Shown here: positions 60,537 to 64,000 of the stretch, one piece after another
How the letters are laid out: the number at the start of each line of letters is the position of its first letter
Numbering within the stretch: the stretch's first letter is position 1
Source of the DNA: Sphingomonas sp. CFBP 13720
Lineage (GTDB): Bacteria; Pseudomonadota; Alphaproteobacteria; Sphingomonadales; Sphingomonadaceae
Direction of reading: 5' to 3'
Length of the DNA stretch: 64,000 nucleotides
NCBI RefSeq assembly: GCF_014842075.1
Contig: NZ_JACYVA010000001.1
Coordinates: 988,474-1,052,473, forward strand
The notes under the pieces: generated by a model
Databases searched by the model: none
The model's input: the letters and a program-made list of their open reading frames with translations, nothing else
Told to the model about the DNA's origin: nothing
Position numbers and translations under genes: made by a program

Positions 60537-61838
60537 ATGACCGAAACTCTGACGCCCAAGGCGATCGTCGCCGCGCTCGACGCGCACATCATCGGACAGG
60601 CCGACGCGAAGCGCGCGGTATCGGTGGCGCTACGCAACCGCTGGCGCCGGCAACAGCTTGCCCCCGACCTGCGCGACGAGGTCAGCCCGAAGAACATCCT
60701 GATGATCGGGCCCACCGGCTGCGGCAAGACCGAGATCAGCCGCCGTCTGGCGAAGCTGGCCGACGCGCCGTTCGTGAAGGTCGAGGCGACCAAATTCACC
60801 GAAGTCGGCTATGTCGGTCGCGACGTCGAACAGATCGCGCGCGACCTTGTCGAGGAAGCGATCCGGCTGGAACGCGAACGCCGCCGCGTGGCGGTGAAGG
60901 ACAAGGCGGAGGGCGCGGCGATGACGCGCCTGCTCGACGCGCTGACCGGCAAGGGCGCCAGCGAAGCAACGCGCGAAGCGTTCCGCCAGCGCTTCGCCGA
61001 CGGCCATCTCGACGACAAGGAAATCGAGATCGAGCTGGAAGCGCAGCCGCAGATGCCGTTCGAGATTCCCGGCGGCGCGCCACAGATGATCAACCTGTCC
61101 GAAATGATGGGCAAGGCGTTCGGCGGCGGCGGACAGCAGAAGCGCCGCAAGCTGACCGTCCGCGCGGCATGGGACAAGCTGGTCGAGGAGGAGGCCGACA
61201 AGCGGCTCGATCAGGACGAGGTCAGCCGGGTCGCGCTGGCCGATGCGGAGGCGAACGGCATCGTCTTCCTCGACGAGATCGACAAGATCGCGGTCAGCGA
61301 CGGGCGCGGCGGCGGATCGATCAGCCGCGAAGGCGTGCAGCGCGACCTGTTGCCGCTGATCGAGGGGACGACTGTCGCCACCAAATACGGACCGATGAAG
61401 ACCGACCATGTGCTGTTCATCGCCAGCGGCGCGTTCCACGTCGCCAAGCCCAGCGACCTGCTCCCCGAGCTACAGGGTCGGTTACCGATCCGGGTCGAGC
61501 TGAAGGGGCTGACCGAAGCGGATTTCGTCGCGATCCTGTCGGATACCAAGGCATCGTTGCCCGCGCAGTATCGCGCACTGCTGGCCACCGAAGGCGTCGG
61601 CATCGACTTCACCGACGACGGCATCGCGGCGATCGCGCGCATCGCGGCAGAGGTGAATGCGGAGATCGAAAACATCGGCGCACGCCGGTTGCAGACGGTG
61701 ATGGAAAAGCTGTTGGAGGAAGTCAGCTTCGACGCGGAGGACCGTCGCGGCACGGCGGTGACGATCGATGCAGCCTATGTGGACAAGCAACTGGCCAGCA
61801 TCGCGCGCAACACCGACCTCAGTCGCTACGTGCTGTGA
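60537..61838 (+). CDS. hslU: ATP-dependent protease ATPase subunit HslU
   Basis: 433-residue AAA+ unfoldase that feeds substrates to HslV. Walker A GPTGCGKT is at 58-65 and Walker B IVFLDEID around 241-248. [20 protein letters not shown] is the pore region (GYVG), the I-domain spans roughly 110-230 with [20 protein letters not shown], and the sensor region and C-terminal TDLSRYVL, which docks into HslV, are intact. AGGAAC precedes ATG 60537. Confidence 0.97.
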   Translation: MTETLTPKAIVAALDAHIIGQADAKRAVSVALRNRWRRQQLAPDLRDEVSPKNILMIGPTGCGKTEISRRLAKLADAPFVKVEATKFTEVGYVGRDVEQIARDLVEEAIRLERERRRVAVKDKAEGAAMTRLLDALTGKGASEATREAFRQRFADGHLDDKEIEIELEAQPQMPFEIPGGAPQMINLSEMMGKAFGGGGQQKRRKLTVRAAWDKLVEEEADKRLDQDEVSRVALADAEANGIVFLDEIDKIAVSDGRGGGSISREGVQRDLLPLIEGTTVATKYGPMKTDHVLFIASGAFHVAKPSDLLPELQGRLPIRVELKGLTEADFVAILSDTKASLPAQYRALLATEGVGIDFTDDGIAAIARIAAEVNAEIENIGARRLQTVMEKLLEEVSFDAEDRRGTAVTIDAAYVDKQLASIARNTDLSRYVL

Positions 61839-62184
61839 CGTAGCGCACGTGTCGAGAACGCGATCCGCGGCGGATGCGTTCTCGACGGGCTACGAGAAGC
61901 GACGTTCGCGATTCCCGACCGGACTGGACGCTGGTTCAACGCCGTCCATGTGGCACTGAGGAGCGGGTACGGGCGGTCAGGCCGGACCCGTTGCGTGTCG
62001 CCGGCACCCCGGCTGATCCAGAGGGCACCAGCGTGATCCGCCGTCGCCTGATAACTCTGCCGCAACGTGGGCAGACCGATGCCGTCAGCCTTGGCGACGT
62101 GGCCGGAATGGCTATGGCGCGCAGTGCGCCGGACGCCATGGCGCATTAAGCGCATCGCAACCGATCCCCGCTAACCTCGCCGAC
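61839..62184. other. Gene-free region with hairpin after hslU
   Basis: 346 bases. GTCGAGAACGC(G)ATCCGC at 61851-61868 pairs with 61870-61886, a 17-bp stem with one bulged base, and is the likely end of the hslVU transcript. The rest shows no convincing gene or repeat. Confidence 0.5.
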
Positions 62185-63645
62185 ATGGTCGCCGCATCCG
62201 CAAACGTCGCGTTGTCCTTGCGGGTATATCGGGCCGGGTGGATCGTACCGGTCGCGGCGCTTGCGATCCTGTTGCAGTCCATGTCGTCGCTGGATTGCGA
62301 TGTGTCGTGGCTGATCAGTGTCGCCGAGCGCGTGATCGATGGCGCGCTGCTCTATCGCGACGTCGAAGAAGTGAACCCGCCTGCCTCTGTCCTGCTCTAC
62401 ATGCCGTTCGTCGCGGTGGCGCGTGCAGCAGGGATGCGGGTCGAACCGGTTACCGTCGGGCTGTGCATCGTCCTCGCGGCGCTATCGCTGATCCAGGTCG
62501 GGCGGCTGCTCGACCGTTCGGTGAGAATCAGCAGCGGACTTGTCGCCGCTGCGGCGTTTGTGCTTCTCATTCTCCCGGCCGACCTGTTCGCGCAGCGCGA
62601 GCATCTCGCGCTGGTCGCGGGCCTGCCGATGTTGGCGCTGATGGTCGCGCGGGCGGAAGGGCGATCCGTCACCTGTGCCGACGCCTGCACGGCGGGTTGC
62701 GGCGCGGGCCTGATGATCGTCATCAAACCGCACCTCGCGCTCGCCCTGCTGGGGGTTGCAGCCTGGCTGGTTGTTCGGCGACGTTCGTTCAGAAACGCGC
62801 TGGACGTCGAATGGGCTGCGGTCGTGCTGACAGGTGTCGGGTACGCGGCGGTCGTGATCGTGGCCTTTCCGCACTATCTCCAGCATATGCTGCCACTGCT
62901 GCGGCTCGTCTATCTGCCGGCGCGCGACGCATGGGAGAACCTGATGACAGGACCGGTCGTCGTCGTTCCTGCGGCGGTCGCAGTCCTCACGCTCTGGCTT
63001 TCGCGCGGAACCCCGTCGAAGCCGACAACGGTCGCACTACTCGCGACCGGCGGGTTCGTGCTGGCCGCGCTGGTGCAGGGTAAGGGCTATCTCAATCACG
63101 GCTATCCGGGGGTAGCGATGGCGCTGCTCGCGGTCGCGCTGGAACTGGCGCGACCGGGCAAGGCGCGCGCATTGGGGTGGTTGTGCGCCTGGATGATCGC
63201 GCTGACGTCGGCCTATGGCTACGCGCGCGTGCCCGAACCTCATGCGCTGCGGGACGCAGTCGTCCGTGCCGGGCCGCCGCATCCACGGTTGATCGGCGTG
63301 TCGTTCGACATCGCGCTCGGCCATCCGTTGACGCGCTGGGTCGATGGCCGATGGATAGGCCGTCGCGGAAGCCTGTGGGCAACCGGCGGCGCGCGTCAGC
63401 AGCTTGAGGAACGTTCGCTCTCGCCCGAACGGCAAGCAGCCTTGCGGCAAGTGGAGGCGGACGACGCCGGGCTGCTCGCCGCCGACATCGTGGCCCGCGC
63501 ACCGGACATCGTGCTGGTCGACGAGCATCCCGGCCTCGCCTTCATCAGGGCGCATCCCGCACTCGCGGCGGCGATGGCCGTCTATCGCCCGACCGCCAAG
63601 GTCGAGTCCATTACGCTGTGGACCCGGCACGCCCCGGCCCGTTGA
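62185..63645 (+). CDS. GT-C-like polytopic membrane protein, putative glycosyltransferase
   Basis: 486 residues with about ten membrane helices. The first periplasmic loop SWLISVAERVIDGALLYRDV ends with EEVNPP, the DGxxLYRDVxExNPP pattern common in GT-C family (ArnT/PMT-like) mannosyl- and arabinosyltransferases that use lipid-linked donors. A soluble C-terminal region of about 120 residues (VSFDIALGHPLTRWVDGRWI, GARQQLEERSLSPERQAALR) follows. No closer identity is possible. ATG 62185 has no clear ribosome binding site; a later start cannot be excluded but would remove the first helix. Confidence 0.6.
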   Translation: MVAASANVALSLRVYRAGWIVPVAALAILLQSMSSLDCDVSWLISVAERVIDGALLYRDVEEVNPPASVLLYMPFVAVARAAGMRVEPVTVGLCIVLAALSLIQVGRLLDRSVRISSGLVAAAAFVLLILPADLFAQREHLALVAGLPMLALMVARAEGRSVTCADACTAGCGAGLMIVIKPHLALALLGVAAWLVVRRRSFRNALDVEWAAVVLTGVGYAAVVIVAFPHYLQHMLPLLRLVYLPARDAWENLMTGPVVVVPAAVAVLTLWLSRGTPSKPTTVALLATGGFVLAALVQGKGYLNHGYPGVAMALLAVALELARPGKARALGWLCAWMIALTSAYGYARVPEPHALRDAVVRAGPPHPRLIGVSFDIALGHPLTRWVDGRWIGRRGSLWATGGARQQLEERSLSPERQAALRQVEADDAGLLAADIVARAPDIVLVDEHPGLAFIRAHPALAAAMAVYRPTAKVESITLWTRHAPAR

Positions 63646-64000
63646 GGATCATCGGGTATGGGGTTGGCGGTCCGTCGAAGCCACGGCGTACGAACATGCG
63701 CTTCCGGCATCGTCCCACCCTTGTGATCGATGCCGTACAACATGCCGGGACCATGTTCTTCCCCATCGAACGCCCGGCCGGCCGGCCGCCTCGGTCGGGA
63801 TCGGGATCGGGATCGGGATCGGGATCGGGATCGGGATCGGGATCGGGATCGGGATCGGGGGAATGCGGTACGGAGCCATCGCATAGCGTCACAGCATAAA
63901 GCGCGGGCGTATCACGCCCGGTCGGCCAGGGCCGGCTAGAGCGTTTTTCAGCCGAGCTGAATCATCAGGGATTCACACGGTGACGGTTTTCTGATTCACG
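63646..64000. repeat. Gene-free right end with hexanucleotide microsatellite
   Basis: 355 bases without a supported gene. Ten perfect and one imperfect TCGGGA units run from 63795 to 63860. All six frames across the tract give dipeptide runs (GI, RD, SG, DP, RS, IP), so none is credible as protein. The last 70 bases contain CTAGAGCGTTTTTCAGC and two GATTCA elements, a pattern of intergenic repeats seen in alphaproteobacteria. Confidence 0.7.

Noticed and set aside
61890..62180. Possible tRNA or small RNA between hslU and the membrane protein gene
   Set aside because: No cloverleaf with a TTCGA-type T-loop could be found by eye; only the hairpin just after hslU is supported.
63404..63886. Open frames through the TCGGGA tract encoding GI, RD, SG or DP repeats
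   Set aside because: Every frame through a hexamer repeat stays open, so openness is no evidence. There is no ribosome binding site and no similarity on either side.

Overview
The window is 64 kb of GC-rich, tightly packed chromosomal DNA from an alphaproteobacterium, most probably a sphingomonad (Sphingomonas or a close relative). This rests on the RpoB/RpoC sequences, the alphaproteobacterial HslV propeptide, tandem secreted M28 peptidases, FucP-type sugar transport, a XylD/AraC-type pentonate dehydratase, and short intergenic palindromes typical of sphingomonads. There is no rRNA, no tRNA, no CRISPR array and no insertion sequence that I could recognise. Assignments come from reading motifs by eye; no database search was run.

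Layout. 0-10.4 kb: the 3' part of a class A penicillin-binding protein, a threonine aldolase overlapping a DMT exporter, an SDR protein, two tandem M28 peptidases and pepN. 10.4-12.2 kb: duplicated terminator repeats, then rplJ-rplL on the minus strand with a long leader. 12.2-24.8 kb: cutC, a Tat-exported GH2 glycosidase, a HIRAN protein, a Nudix hydrolase, and a sugar-acid block (GguC/AraD1-like protein, FucP-type symporter, exported mutarotase, pentonate dehydratase), then 1 kb of repeats and a DUF3616 protein. 24.8-30.4 kb: a LplT-PlsC-acyl-ACP synthetase fusion, an MFS exporter and a DUF167 protein. 30.8-36.0 kb: a divergent PspA-centred envelope module (YjfC, YjfJ, YjfI on minus; K+ channel, YjfK, YjfL, YjfM on plus). 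36.2-42.2 kb: a low-molecular-weight phosphatase, then the carbon block cstA-ybdD-acs-response regulator. 42.2-47.2 kb: DUF2975, an XRE regulator and an active/inactive M16 peptidase pair in one coupled operon, plus a proline-rich membrane protein. 47.3-56.1 kb: rpoB-rpoC with its own strong promoter and terminator. 56.2-64 kb: a GH51 arabinofuranosidase, a small secreted protein, an endolysin and holin pair, hslV-hslU under a heat-shock-type promoter, a GT-C-like membrane protein, and a hexanucleotide microsatellite near the right edge.

How the parts work together. The GH2, GH51, mutarotase, symporter and dehydratase fit degradation of arabinose- or galactose-containing plant polysaccharide: glycosidases cut outside the cytoplasm, the mutarotase equilibrates anomers in the periplasm, the symporter imports, and the sugar acid is dehydrated inside. 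CstA, YbdD, Acs and the response regulator fit overflow-carbon scavenging. The yjf-like module combines PspA, a K+ channel with a TrkA domain, an ATP-grasp ligase and four poorly characterised proteins, and is the best candidate here for an under-described system.

The most unusual points of organisation are the separation of rplJL from rpoBC by about 36 kb on opposite strands, and a near-ideal RpoH promoter placed so close to hslV that its mRNA should be almost leaderless.
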